Shown: positions 1 through 13,040, counted from the first letter of the stretch. The stretch: DNA of 64,000 nt from Physcomitrium patens (GCF_000002425.4 NC_037273.1:4524521-4588520); one strand, 5' to 3'. The notes: generated from the letters alone by a model not told the origin. Numbers and translations are program-made.

Positions 1-362
1 CTCTTGTCTCTATATATACTATCTAACTAGGGACTACGTGGCGACGTTCTATAGGACCTCCAATATGTGTTGACTTTGTAGGATACATGCCTTAGCTTAC
101 AAGGTAAGTTCTTCTTCGTGTGGGCCACATAGTTAGCTTGATCTTCAAGCTAACAACATGTGTGGTACATGGCCAACTTGTTGACCACATTTCTTATCCA
201 AAAAATCAAATAAAGACACCTATGAAGTCAAAGCAGCATCTATGGAGCTTCTAGGAAGGTTTCATATTAGATAGTATAGAATTTACTTACTTTTATCTAT
301 TTTTACTTACTTCTACCTATTTGTATATGTAAATACTAGCTTACATGATTATGTCCGTGACA
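1..362 (-). repeat. Chromovirus LTR, cut by the left window edge
   Basis: Reverse-complement match to the family 1 LTRs seen at 10,883 and 21,033: the TATA-like segment at the window start, the conserved stretch around 40-160 and the terminal TGTCAC (read on the - strand) ending at 362. It contains an intact copy of the 23-bp palindrome at 132-154. The remainder lies left of the window, so solo LTR versus full element cannot be decided. Confidence 0.85.
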
Positions 363-2548
363 AATGAATATATTGATAAAAATTTGACTAAGAATTTCAT
401 TTGACATTCAAAGTGACTAATTGATACTCTGATATTATTTATGAAGAAGAAAGATGGATCCTTATAAATATGTGTCAATTTTGTAGTCTTAATAAAATCA
501 TGGTGTTGTACTGTAATTGCTTATAGTATGTAAAAATTAGTTATCACATATAATATATTCATAAGTCTTGATGTATGTTAGAATGGTTAATAAATTAATT
601 TAAAGAGAGTGGATATAAAAAACTTTATTTTAAGTTTTATCTATTTTGATTATAGCATTTAAAAAAATTATAGGACCTAAATATTTAGTATGAAGCCATG
701 AGAAGAGATTAGAGCCTAAAGAAGAAAATCTTAACTAGTATGAGGCTTATTGGGAGGGATGAAAGCAAGACATGGTCGGATGAAGGCAAGGAATGGGGAT
801 CTTCATTTCTATTGGTTAAAGGTCATGTCCAATGGACTTCAAGGAGGCTACTTGAAGGCTTATTAGTGATTAGGGTTTCTTTTTCGAAGTCATTTGAGCT
901 TTGGAGGCTAGAATCATCAATTTTAGGTTTTTGGATATGATTTGGATGCAAATTTTGTGTGATTTGGAGTTTTTATGAAAGATTTATTGGTGCTCAAAAT
1001 TAAGGTGTCAATTTTGTACCTACTGTCATGCTTTGGGACATAATAAACGTTTATAAGAAGCAACGAAGGATCGGAAAGTAGGGTTGGAGAGAGCACTTCT
1101 TTATACATACTTTTTATTCATTATTTAATGAATTTAGAATTTGAATAAAGAAATTATAGAGGATTGAATTCAATGCATCCAAATCAAAGGTAGTAAGTAA
1201 GTGATTATATTCGTAGTAATGGTTGGAGCCATATCTTGAGTTTGTGGACGGATTTTTAGCTCAAATCTTTGGGAGAAGGTAGGTAATTGTGTTGAAAAAC
1301 TATACATACAAACTTTGTGGCATTTAAGTATTTAGTATGTGAGATATGAAGAAAATTACACCCAAGTATATAAAAAGTAGGGTTTGAAGCTAATATTAGG
1401 ATATTAGTGATATCTTAAGATCTGCAATGAATTTGTAGTTAAAATTTGTTATAGGAGTTGAAAAAAATTCAAAAATACTTCATATAAAATTTGAGTAAGT
1501 TTGGATGGTCGGATTAAGAGATATGAGGTATTGAAGTTTGGAAAAATTTCTATATAAGGGTATATAAGGTTTTAGAGGATTTTATCATATTTTGGATGTT
1601 GTTGGTTACTTGAGGCTTATATATTTAGTGTAATTGCTCCAAAAAGAGAAATTTTATATATAAATTAAGGGCTTTCCTTATTTTGAACCTTAATTGAGTA
1701 ATTAGTGACAGCTAGGAGCCCAGTGCTTTCTTGAAGCAAACTCTCTCTATCTTGATAATGGTAAACAATCACTATCCATTGCTATTGATATTCAGACTTC
1801 TTGATCAATTTAGCCAAGAAAATAACTTTATAAAGATTGATCTATGAGGTACATATAATTTGATATGCATTAAAGAGGGAGATGAATTGAAGACAATATT
1901 TCACATCAAGTATGGATATTTTGAATATAATTTCATGCCTTTTGGACTTATCAATGCTCTAGCCATCTTCCAACACTTAATAAATGACATATTTTGCAAG
2001 TATCTCAATGACTTAGTTGTAATCTATTTGGATGATATTTTGATCTTTTTCAAGAATTTGAAAGACCAAAAAAAACATGTTTGCCTTGTATTGGAAAAAC
2101 TACAAAGTGTTGGGCTATATGCATAACTAGAGAAGTGTATATTTTATATACTTCAAGTTAAATTTGTTGGATATATTATTTCTAACAAAGGCCTTTTTAT
2201 GGATCCAAAGAAGGTATGAGCAATCATTGATTGAGAAAAGCCAAAAATTGTATATGATATCCAATGCTTTCTTGAATTTATAAACTTCTACAAGATTTTT
2301 GTTAAGAAATACTCCAAGGTTGCTGCTCCAATTATGCGATTGATATGCAAGGACAAACTAGACTTGGACTCAAAGCAGAGAAAGCTTTTCAAAGTTTAAA
2401 AGATGATTTCACAATAGCTCTAATTTTGATACATCTAGATTTCAACAAGTTCTATTTTATGGAAACTAATGCCTTAGACTTCGCATAGAGAGTAATTTTG
2501 TCACAATATGGAAAAGATGGCAAACTTCATCTAATTGCATTCTCTTGT
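363..2548 (+). mobile_element. Old chromovirus pol fragment (RT/RNase H), interrupted by a solo LTR
   Basis: Two stretches of decayed family 1 pol in the same orientation: 363-503 resembles the reverse transcriptase start (KKKDGSL-type motif) and 1,757-2,548 continues through the RT core (KYGYFEYNFMPFGL, YLDDILIF) into RNase H. The intervening 504-1,757 is an LTR of family 3. The best-preserved block is about 1,860-2,126. It is much more decayed than the chromoviruses at 10,883 and 21,033, with many breaks, so it is one of the oldest layers here. A family 2 LTR takes over at about 2,549. Confidence 0.8.
504..1757 (+). repeat. Family 3 solo LTR inserted in chromovirus pol
   Basis: About 1.25 kb that interrupts the RT homology and matches, end to end but with substantial divergence, the reverse complement of 18,865-20,054. 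It begins with TGTTG and ends near CTTGATA; the shared ATGG at both junctions (about 500-503 and 1,758-1,761) is consistent with a target-site duplication. Recognisable shared blocks include GAGATTAGAGC (near 700), a TTTGAGCTTTGGAGGCTA-like block (near 895) and an AGAGAGAGCAC-like block (near 1,090). No internal region is present, so it is read as a solo LTR. Confidence 0.7.
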
Positions 2549-3312
2549 TCTCGTTGTGTTCAAGCTTCAATATACCAAAGCAATTGAACTAATAGAGGTG
2601 GATTCGAACACAAGAAAAGACTAGTTATATGAATTGGATTTCTTAGTGTCACAATTGACTGTACTCTATCTATTGAAAATCAATTATCAAACTACAAAAC
2701 ATCAAGGCTTACTACTTCTATCTTAATTCAACAGATAATCCATTCTACGAATATCAATTCAATAATAATTCCATATTCTTATCAGTTCATCTCCCACTTA
2801 TTCTCTTTGTAGTTTATATATATTCAATTACTGATCTCCAACTTACTTATTATATTCAGTTTCTCAATTCATCACATAGAATTCAATATCTTTATTTAAC
2901 ACAACACAATTCGATAATCTCAATTCTCAAGGTCACAGATTTTCTCCAAAACGGTTAGTCCAAAGTCATATTCCACAATATTCTAATGACACTTTCAACA
3001 ATACTTCTCTCAATCTCAATTCTTCATAAGCAAATAATAAAAGTAAAAAAAACAAAGAGATAGCACCAAGCTTACCTTGGCTTACGACTCTCACAGTCTG
3101 GCCCCGATCTTTTTTTTCTCAACCTCTTTATCTTACTTAAAGATGGATCATTGGCCAAAAAATTCCTAAGGTTGTGAACCTTTGAGTTCTCAACTATTTG
3201 TTCCACTAACAACCTATTGTTACTAACTAAATTGCCTAACCATAAGTCTAATTTTTAAGGTTGTTAATAACCAACTAGTAACTTATCACAAAATTTATTT
3301 ACATATTCTATA
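2549..3312 (-). repeat. Family 2 LTR (3' LTR of copy A)
   Basis: Aligns with the 32,157-32,855 LTR: shared GGATTCGAACACAAG near 2,600, the GAGATAGCACCAAGCTTACC block near 3,058 and the end (TTCTATA) followed by the conserved CCACTCC...TGTGCAG polypurine-side block. The outer boundary is approximate. Confidence 0.7.
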
Positions 3313-3329
3313 CAGTTCCACTCCTAATT

Positions 3330-4060
3330 GTGCAGTACCCTCACAAACATTGTTTAGCCTCAACTTATAAAGACGTAGCAGCATTGGCTTCTTCAGTCCA
3401 TGGCATTGGCTTACCACCCTTTGAATTGATGACCTTCTTCTCTACTACATCTTCATCATCTGCCTTGGTGTTCGATGGTTCTCTATCCAAACGTGTAATT
3501 AGATCTTCATTCAATTAACTTAATTCCCATACTTGAGACTCAAGACAACAATTTGGTTGTCGCGCTCCTCCAACATCTTCTTCCATTCTTCTGTTAGTTT
3601 CAAAGGTATCTCTGAAGGTGTTGTCGCTGAAACTGGCGTATTGGTCTACACTAAATTATTGGCCTCCTTCTCTAATGTAACTAGTTTAGTCTGCAACATC
3701 ACAACCTCTACCTATAGCCGCTCTTGTCGTTCCTTCCAATCGGTCTCCATCTTTACTTTCTTAGATACCATGTTCGCCATCTTCTCCTTTTCTGCCATCC
3801 ACTTCTCTTTAATTCTAACTTCTACTAATGCAACGTCAATTGGTGGTAAGTTTTATGAAATGTACAAAGATCCATGCCTATGCACTCCTCAAAAATCCTA
3901 CTACTTCTCTTTAGTTTAAAAAACATCCAATCAGATTGACTCCATATTAGTCACAATAATACACTTCAATGGTGGCAACTCACCCTTACGCCTTACATTG
4001 CGCTGTTTCTCCTCCCTATTCAATTATCTCTTAGTCTTCTCAATCACTACTGTCTTTTAA
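3330..4060 (-). pseudogene. Remnant of family 2 extra 3' ORF (copy A)
   Basis: Lies between the 3' LTR and integrase of copy A, the position occupied by the extra ORF in copies B and E. On the - strand near 4,050-3,930 it shows the same N-terminal pattern as the other copies (a basic start followed by a PPL..CIIVTNME-like block), and the part next to the LTR resembles their coiled-coil end. Badly decayed; annotated from homology to copies B and E only. Confidence 0.55.
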
Positions 4061-7000
4061 TACAAACAATCATTCACAACTAATCTCTGAAAACATACAT
4101 ATATGGCTGCTTACACAAAAGAAAACACGATGCTTTTGAAGAGCCCCCTTCTTACTTCTTACTATGGTCCAATCAATTGGGTCGACTCTCCCTTATTTCC
4201 CACGATTTGTCATGTTGAAATACCCTACTAACTAGGTCTGACAACTAATCTTTACTACCACCATCAATAATCCCATCCATATTCCTCACACTTCTTATCA
4301 CCTTACATTTACTACACTATCATCATCATTATTTATTCCCCCCCCTCCTTTCATTTTTTTTGTAACAAAAAACCCATCTCTGGTTTATATATAATAAAGT
4401 TTAAGTCGATTGCCATTGATCCGTGTCATAAATTTAGTATCCATAAAATCTTCCAATTGCACTGAACCATTTGGAAATCCGTCAATAATTCGATATGGCC
4501 CATGCCATCGAATTTGAATTTTTTCTAGAAATTTTTTAAATCGACTATCATAAAGAAGTATCAAATCATTTGGCATAAAAGCCTTTAATCTAAGCTTACT
4601 ATCATAATAAGTCTTCCTTCATTTTTGTGTAGTTTTCATTATCATTAATGTATTGACTCTAGTTTCATCCAATTTTTCCAATTCTTTTAAACCGTGCCGT
4701 AATGAATCATGATCTCCCAATCTATTATCTATAGCAATTTGTAAACTTTGGACTTCCAATTCAATAGGTAGTATTGCTTCCTGGCCATAAACCAATTGAA
4801 AAGGAATAGCATTGGTAGTAACTTTATATGCAGTACGATATGCCCATAAAGTTACGAACAACTTAGTGTCTCAATCTGTTTCCGCTCTTGAAACTATTTT
4901 TGTTCAGATTTTACATTAAATTCCATTAGTCTTTTCTATTTGTCCATTGGCTCTAGAGTAATCTCGTATAATCTTACAATGTTTTATCTCGTATTTAGCT
5001 GTAAGTGCTTCAATTGTACTATTTATAAAATGAGTTCCTCGATTACTAATCAATTCTCATGGAAACCAAACTGTGTAATAATATTTTCATACAAAAAAGT
5101 TGTTACTATACTTGCACTATCGGTTTTCATAGCTATGACTTCAGTCCATTTTGTTACGTAATCTGTTGCTACCAGTATATACCATTTTTGTTTATTTCTC
5201 GAGGCTGCAACCATTGGTCCCATAAAATCAATTTTCCATTTTTCAAAAGGCGCTTGAGCCAGAATTAGTACCAATGGTATTGCTGAAGTTCCAGTAGGTT
5301 GATCCGTTCTCTGACATGGATCATAATGACGGACGAGTTGGTGGGCATCTACAAACATTGATGGCCACCAATAACCAACCTGTAAAGCTTTATGAGCCGT
5401 GCTGTCCCCCACAAAATGTCCACCACAAATGTCCAAGTGGCAACCTTCTAATATAGTATTCACTTCAATCTCATAAATACAGCATCGCAAAACTCCATTC
5501 TTACCTTGTTTATATAAAGCTTCACCAATCATCGTATAAAGTACACATTTTAATATTAAGCGTCATTTAAGTTTTTCATTAAAATTGGGTAGAAAGGTTT
5601 GAAATGTCAAGTATTGAATTATTTTACTATACTCTAGAGTAATTACATCTACCGCAAACAGTTCCGCATCGGGTAGTGCATTATTAATGGATTCATTACC
5701 CAATATATTGGATAATCAAGATAAATGGTCCGCATTGGAATGTGATTATTGTGGTCTTACATGAATAGTAAAGTCAAATTCTTACAAGAGTAAAATCCAT
5801 TGTACAATATGACCACTCAATTGAGGCTTATTAATGATATATTTTAAAGCATCATGGTCGACATGAAAAATAAATTTATAACCAAGAAGATAATGTTAAA
5901 ACTTTTGTACAGAATAAATCATCCTCAATGCTTCTCTTTTGGTTGTTGTATAATTTCTTTTAGCTGCTACCAATTGACGACTTGTATAATAAATAGGATG
6001 ATCAAAACCCCGATCACCTTTCTGACTTAGTCCAGAACCAATCGCAACATTAGATGCATCCACATAAACTTAGAATGGTTTTGTCCAACAAGGTGCCACC
6101 AATATTGGCACTGAAATCAATTTTTGTTTCAATATTTCGAATGCAATTGTACACTTCTTTGTCCAAACTGGATTGGTCTCATCGGTTGGTGGTTTCTTCA
6201 AGAGATTTATCAAGAGAAGGCATATAATTGTGAATAGATAGATAAATCATCGATAATAACTGACATGGTTGATAAATGCTCAAATATCCGTAATAGTGTC
6301 TAATTGCTTTAATTCTATTATAATCTTTATTTTATCTAGATTTGTAGCAATGCCTGCTATTGAAACTATATGATCCAACAGTTTATCAGAAGGCACACCA
6401 AATGGATATTTTTCTGAATTTAAAGAAATTCCATATTTGGCACATTGATTCAAACATTGACCTAGACATTATAAATGTCTAGCTTTCATACTAAATGTAT
6501 AAAAATCATCTAGAAATATTTCCATTGAAATTCGTAGATAATCTTAGAATGCTTATGTCATTATCCTTTGAAATATAGCTAGTGCATTACAAAGCCCAAA
6601 CAGCATAACCTTATAGGCAAAGGTCTTCCAATCTATAATAAAAGTAGTTTTTAACTAGTCTTCTTTTATAATTTTAACTTGATTATAACTGAAGAATCCA
6701 TCAAGAAATGAATAACATTCATGTCTAGTGATAACATCCAATATACTATCCGTGAATGATGAAAGAAAATAATCCTTCTTGGTAGCCACATTTAAGTTGT
6801 CGAAATCTTGACAGATTCAAATTTTTTCATTCTTTTTTGGTACCATAATAATTAGTAAAATCCATTCACAGAAAGGAACTGGATAGATAAATCCAACCTC
6901 CAAGAGTTTATTCAGTTCTTCTTTTACCATAAGTGAGTATTTTGGATTAAGTCGATGTTGTCTTTGGCGTACTGGTATAGCGTTCTCCTCCAATATAATT

Positions 7001-9830
7001 CAATGGTCACAAACTTCAGCTAAAATTCCTTTCAAATCTATATACAACCATGCGAAAGTAGTTTTATGCCTTAAAAAGTAATCTATCCAAATTTCTTTTT
7101 CCTTGTCTTTTATATCATTGTAAATCTGAATGATTTGGAAAGCCTTCCCTGTACCTAAATTAATTGGTTGACATCGTGGAATTTCAGGAGTCTCTGGAAT
7201 AATGTTTTACTCAATTCCAAAGTCTTTCATAAAATCTGACAAATTAAAACTTTCCAACTCCTGTTCTATAGTACTAACATAATTAACATCTTGTCTATTC
7301 ATCCAATTTGTAATCATATGATTAGAATCGTCAATAACATCTAGACAAACTAAGTACTCTCCGGATCTCCTGTATCGGTATTTCATTCTAGTGTACTCGA
7401 CAACTTGCCTTGTATTAGCATAAATTAGGTCAGGTGTACCAATTTCTTCTTTTGTAGGCTCATCTTTACAATCCAACGTGAATTCTGAACTGACAAATTG
7501 AGTTTCTTTGTGATATTGGACATGGTACATTTGAAGCATAATTTTATCATTACCCTTCTTAATTGTCAATATACCACGGCTCCAATCATTTCGAACTTTA
7601 GTTTGATATAACCACGGTGGCTCCAATAAAATTAAGTATGATAATATAGAGCTTCACAATCGAAAAATAATATAATCAATTTTGTAAGAAATCTCCACAA
7701 TTACTGTATCAATACTTCATAAAATATCCATAGGTTTAAATTGACTGGAGTCAACCATTCTCAAAACCACTATAGTAGGCAATAAGTGATCCAAACCCAA
7801 CTCCTCCAATATAATGACATTCATAAGATTTACACTAGATCCTCCATCTACTTGCACTCCCAATACTAATATTCCATCAATTGAGACATCAATCATTGGT
7901 ACACTTGGATCGAAATTCAAACTTACTTTTTGGATTTCTTTATTTTGAGATCTGGACAAATTAATGAAGAATTCAAGATAGTTCAATACTCAGAAGCTAC
8001 CGCCAATAGTTGCTTCATAGAGATCGTAGGCTGTATGGTGCCCAAATTTCTTAGAATTTCATATGATTTTGTATTAGTGATAATTCTCAATGTCCGTTTC
8101 TTCTTCCTAGTCCTAGACATCGACGCAGGTAAATTGGTTTTTTCTATATTAGAAATTGATAAAGCTACTAGAACTAAATTTGACGGAGCCTGTAAAATCA
8201 GTTTTTTCTATAGGTAAGATTGTTCTCACAATTGGGCTGATATTGATTCTTTGAAATTCACGCCTCTGAGAGGATCTTTCAATAGAAAGGACATTTTTCA
8301 AAATTGTATAAAGAACAGAACAGCTTGAAACAAAACCAAAGCCTCTGTAATCAGTACCTCATCAGGGTGCATAACCAATTCAGGTCTTATACTGAGTAAG
8401 GAGTCCATGTCAAGATTTGGATTGGATGGCCCCGTAATTAGGTCCAATTAGTCCTTCGCTTCACGATAGTGGTTTTCGGCCCATATCATCAACTACACTT
8501 GGAGTCTCCACTGGAATATATCTATTAGGTCAATTTTAAGTAGCTATAGTAAATAATCCTGACTGATCAATTGCTACTAGTCGAGAATTGGACTGTTGAA
8601 TTGGTATAGTTTAGGGATTATCCCTTGATTATTTCCACCATTTTTTATATTTGTTCCATAAATCAAATTATAATGAGTATTTTGAAAATTCCCAAAGCTA
8701 CAATTAGGTCGATTTAGGTGATTACTATTTGAACCATTCATATTTCTAGCTTGTACTAGATTAACATTCTATTGAGTTGGCTGTATTAATGTCTGGTTAT
8801 TAAACTGTTGTTGCTTTTGTAAATGCCAACAGTTTTGGGTAGGGTGCTTTCCTCCACAAAATGTACATTGAACACCCATTTGTCTGAGTCATCGACATTC
8901 CATATCAAAATGACTTTGTTCCTTACAATTATTACACCATATATTAGGTCTGATATTAGAAGGCTTATGTCATTTCTCCTTATCTTTAGCCAAATTCACG
9001 GCCCATTCTTCTATCTTCTTTGTTAGATTTAATAACAAGGCTTCATTTGGATCTTTAACAGCTGCATTTGTAAATAACTCCAATTGTTGACAGGTTGGCG
9101 ATGTAAAATAAAGTATCATTGTTATTGGCGCTATTGCTTGGAGTGGGGTAGCATTAGTTGATTTTTGCAACATAATATTCTTCATATTGGAATCAGTCAT
9201 TAGTGGATAATTATCCACCGACACATTTTCCGATTGTATTTGTTGGCTTCCTGAACTTAAAATCATCGTGGCTCCCACTGTTAATAATTGGTCATAATGA
9301 CATTCTTCCCACACATTTGCTCATGCCAACGATGCCTCTACCGTAGCTGGTTGAGCCTCTTTTACAAATATTTTCAATTCTGGTGGATGCAAACCATTGA
9401 TTAATATCGACAATATAAATGCCTCTAACATTTGATTATTTGACCATTTACAAAGTATATCCACAACCTGGCCATAATATGACTCTACTGATTTCCTCGC
9501 AAACATCCTCATATTCATAAAACTTTCTCTAAGTCGATCTTCAAATCCAATTGGTCTAAAATGGATTAGGAAGGCATTCCTCCAGGCCTCTCAATTGAGA
9601 AATCTATCCACTGGTTGCCAATTATATCATTCAAAAGTTGTATCTTTTAAAATTACGAGCAACCATTTGAATCAAATGTCTTCAGTTCTATCATTATTAG
9701 CCACGCACTCTATCAAGAATTGAGATATATAGTGATCAGGATCAGAGTTCGGCTAACTACTAAAAATAGATAATGGTGCCACACTTATAGTACGGTCTTC
9801 TACTGCTCCTATAACTTTTTTCCCCCAGTT

Positions 9831-10882
9831 TGGTAGATCATTAAGTTATGTATAGATAACAAATCCATTCTTAGATAATTCTAGAATATCTGTACAAAAG
9901 GTACTTTCTTTTTCATGTGAGAGTACCTTCTTTGATGTATCACTACATTCTCGCTCTATAGTGGTACTCTGCAAAAATCCATAAATTCTTCACTGACCCT
10001 TGGTAATGAATTACTTAGTAAATAATCCCAATTGCTCTCATAGTTTACAAGTATTGTTAAAAATTGCACTGCCTTTTTTCCATCTTGACTTCTAATACGG
10101 TTACATGTTGATCCATCATCTAAAACCTTGGTCTCCATCCTCACAGTTGTAATATATGGTTGATCAAAAATCACTGGGTATGAAGTAGTGTCTTGAACAA
10201 AAAAAATTTATTCTGTGGTTACATCTCCAACTTTTACCTTCACATTGAGGCAAGCACTATAAAAATCTCCTCGTATATTATTTGCTGTCCAAATCATCCA
10301 TCCTTGGTTGGTATCAATGGGCCACCTTTCACGTTTATAGACTTCTTTTGACATAATATTAATTTCAGATCCATGATTAATGAGAGCAATTACTGGTTCT
10401 ACCAAGTCTTTCAATTTTACTAAAGTCTCTGTGGTAGCTCTTGCCCAATGTCCCTTGGTTTAGTATCTAGGGCCCTTGTCATCATCCTTGTATTCATCCA
10501 AATCAAATTATCCCTTTTTATTGATACAACATTTAGTCAATTCATGTTCCTCTTCTTTAATCAAGATTGTATCCAAAGCATTAGATACAACAAATTTTCT
10601 TGTCAACTGCCTCTTTCGCTTAATAGTGTCTATGATGACTTCATGAAACTCTCTCTTTGTAATGCCTAAAATTTCTTGTAAAGTAAATTCAATTTTGGTA
10701 TTTGATACTCTTTCTTTCAATACTCCTTTCAAATTTGTCGCTCCCTCAATATCTGATTGAAGCTTATAAGTAACATGCTTACTCTTCACTTTATTTTTAT
10801 CAACTTCCATCCTTTCTTTCCATTTCTCTTTTGGTAGTGGTGCATTTCCAGGGTGCGATGTCAATCGCCCAACCCTGGATGG
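9831..10882 (-). mobile_element. Family 3 retroelement, protease-side segment
   Basis: Three - strand coding-looking stretches (10,900-10,508; 10,414-10,208; 10,174-9,956) carry a retropepsin-like block (ALINHGSEINIMSKEVY; flap-side text near RGDFYSACLNVKVKVGDV; then FDQPYITTVRMETKVLDDG). This is not the protease of family 1 or 2, both of which are present nearby for comparison. The gag half of the same element resumes at 17,281 after the chromovirus inserted at 10,883. I recognise the block as retroelement-type aspartic protease but cannot name the lineage. Broken in several places. Confidence 0.6.
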
Positions 10883-11443
10883 TGTCACAGATAAACTCAT
10901 GTAAGCTAGTAATTACATATACCAATAGGTGGAAGTAAGTAAAAGTAAGTAAAAGTAAGTCAATTCTATAGTATTTAATATGGAAGCTTCTTAAAAGCTT
11001 CATAGATGCTATTTTGACTTCATAGGTATCTTTAATTGACTTTTTGGATTAAAAACGATATCAACAAGTTGGCCATGTGCCACACATGTTGTTAGCTTGA
11101 AGATCAAGCTAACTACGTGGCCCACATGTAGAAAAATTTGTCTTGTAAGTCAAGGCATGTGTCCTACAAAGTCAACACATAGTGGAGGTCCTATAGAACG
11201 TCGCCACGTAGCCCCTAGTTAGATAGTATATATAGAGACAAGAGTGAAGCCTTCTTCACTCTTGTCAACTCCTTTCTTGCTTCCAATTTGGTTTCAAAGG
11301 TCTCTAATTTTCTTGTCTTTTGGCAATAGCCATTCCAGTTTTCTTTTCAAAATATATACTTTTTTATTTATATTTTATTACCTTTTTATGAGTCAAGGCT
11401 CACTTGTCTGAATTATTTTTTCATCGAATTCTTGTCCTTGAAA
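10883..11443 (+). repeat. 5' LTR of chromovirus copy 1
   Basis: Starts TGTCAC; the end is set by alignment with the 3' LTR, whose outer edge is fixed by the target duplication. Contains short tandem GTAAGTAAAA units (about 10,934-10,960), the intact 23-bp palindrome (11,091-11,113), and a TATA-like AGTATATATAGAG (near 11,227) that probably sits at the U3 promoter. Confidence 0.9.
11091..11113. promoter_or_regulatory. 23-bp perfect palindrome in family 1 LTR U3
   Basis: GTTAGCTTGA-AGA-TCAAGCTAAC: 10-bp arms and a 3-nt spacer. Also intact at 132-154 and 21,241-21,263; degraded at 16,923-16,945 and 27,067-27,089. It lies about 115-135 bp upstream of the TATA-like block. Could bind a dimeric factor or fold as a hairpin. 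Confidence 0.85.
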
Positions 11444-11654
11444 GATTGACAAGAGTACACCTACAATATCAGAGCTTTGTCTAATCTAATTAACACTGGA
11501 TTATCTCTTTTTCTAGATAAGATATAAGCATATTAGAAGTTACGGATTACCCTCTTTTAAACTGATATTGTCCTTAATATTTTCTTTGTTCTCAAGTCCT
11601 CTCTTCTATTTGTCTTGAGCGATATTAGACATCTTCTCTCTTCTAAGTGTTATT

Positions 11655-13040
11655 ATGGTAGAACTTATTGAAATAAAGAATGCAATGGCACAAATAAAAG
11701 AGAAATTCAGGGAGTTAATGCTTGCGATGCATCAACTTAATTTACGACCACAAGGAGCAATAATTTTGGCAGAAAGTGAAGATATGAAAATGGTTGGAGC
11801 TGCTTCAACATCTGCACCAAACCATGTCTTCTCTCCTATGGAGGAACGCCCTTCAAATGTTAGAGAACCAAGAATTTCTCTACCCGAGAAGTTTGATGGC
11901 ACCAGATCCAAGTTTTGAGGATTTATCAATCAAGTGTAACTTGTGATTTAACTTCAATCCCAAAGCTATCCAATTCCAGGATCGCAAGTTAGATTCATTG
12001 GTACGCTTCTTTCAAGTTCAGCACTATCGTGGTTTTCATCTTTTTTTGAACGACAAGATCCAATATTGGATAATCTAGAGGCTTTTTTGGCAGAGTTTTG
12101 ATCCATGTATGGAGAACATGATGTAATTCATGTTGCAACCAATAAGATCCGTATTTTATTACAAGGCAATCGATCAGTAACGTTATACGCTTCACAATTT
12201 TGACAACTTACAATTGATATCAAGTGGGATGATACTGCACTTATTAGTCAATTTTTCTATAGATTACAATATGACGTAAAAAAATTAATGCTCAATTTAC
12301 CTGATCCTCAAACATTGAGTCAAGCAATTGACTTTGTTGTGAAGTACGACAATCATCTTTTTGAATTTCGATCTGAGAACCGTACATGTGGACCTCAACA
12401 TTACTATAATTCAATGGCAACACCAACACCTCTTCAACACATACATTCGGAAATAGAGGATATGCAAATTGATGCAGTACGTTTCAAACCTCTTACTGAG
12501 CAAGAAAAGACTCGTCGTCGTCAAGAAGGATTATGTTTATATTGTGGAGAACCAAAGCACACTGCTCAATATTGTCCAAAGAAACAATGCAATCACAAAA
12601 TGAGAAGTATGGCTGTGAAAGAAGATAATATGTCAGAAAACGAGTTTCTCCAGCTACAATAGGGACTGTGCAGCTGGAACCTTACACAAAATCTAGTAAA
12701 GGTCCTATTCTCTCCTTAGAGCCCTCTCCTTCTTTAACATTAAATATTATTTTAAGACCTAAACATTACAAAGTCTTTGCCTTGTTAGATTCAGGAGCCT
12801 CAGCATGTTTTTTAGATGAAGAATTTACTAAAAGACATAGCATATTTTTAGTACAGAAAACTAAACATGTTCATGTAGAAGTCATAGATGGTCGTCTATT
12901 ATCTTTTGGAGATATTACTCATGAAACCCTTCCTATAGAAGTAATAATCAATGGTCATAATAGTTTTGTAGTATTTAATATCATTAGATCTCTCTCTAAT
13001 CCAGTCATTTTAGGTTTATCGTGGTTAGAAAAATAAAACC
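11655..13040 (+). pseudogene. gag and protease region, chromovirus copy 1
   Basis: The gag start carries EIKNAMAQIKEKFRELMLA and a P.KFDGTRSKF block; further on there is a zinc knuckle (CLYCGEPKHTAQYC, about 12,533-12,574) for nucleic-acid binding and an aspartic protease centred on LLDSGASACFLDEEF (about 12,783-12,827), followed by the GLSWLEK-like end of the protease. Order and motifs are standard for chromoviruses. Not intact. Confidence 0.85.

Larger units (their letters stand above)
2549..9830 (-). mobile_element. Family 2 (Tat/Athila-like Ty3/Gypsy) element, copy A, heavily decayed
   Basis: On the - strand, from high to low coordinates: gag (about 9,830-8,970), CCHC-type zinc-knuckle region (about 8,970-8,800), protease (about 7,990-7,720; VDGGSSVNLM), RT and RNase H (about 7,200-5,760), integrase (about 5,560-4,385; ending in a GPYRIIDGF-like block), extra 3' ORF remnant (about 4,060-3,330) and 3' LTR (2,549-3,312). 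The 5' LTR is absent; gag stops where family 3 sequence takes over near 9,830. It has several dozen breaks and is clearly older than copy B. Confidence 0.85.

Noticed and set aside
3533-3919. 128-codon + strand open frame
   Set aside because: Lies antisense to the extra 3' ORF remnant of family 2 copy A; no independent features.
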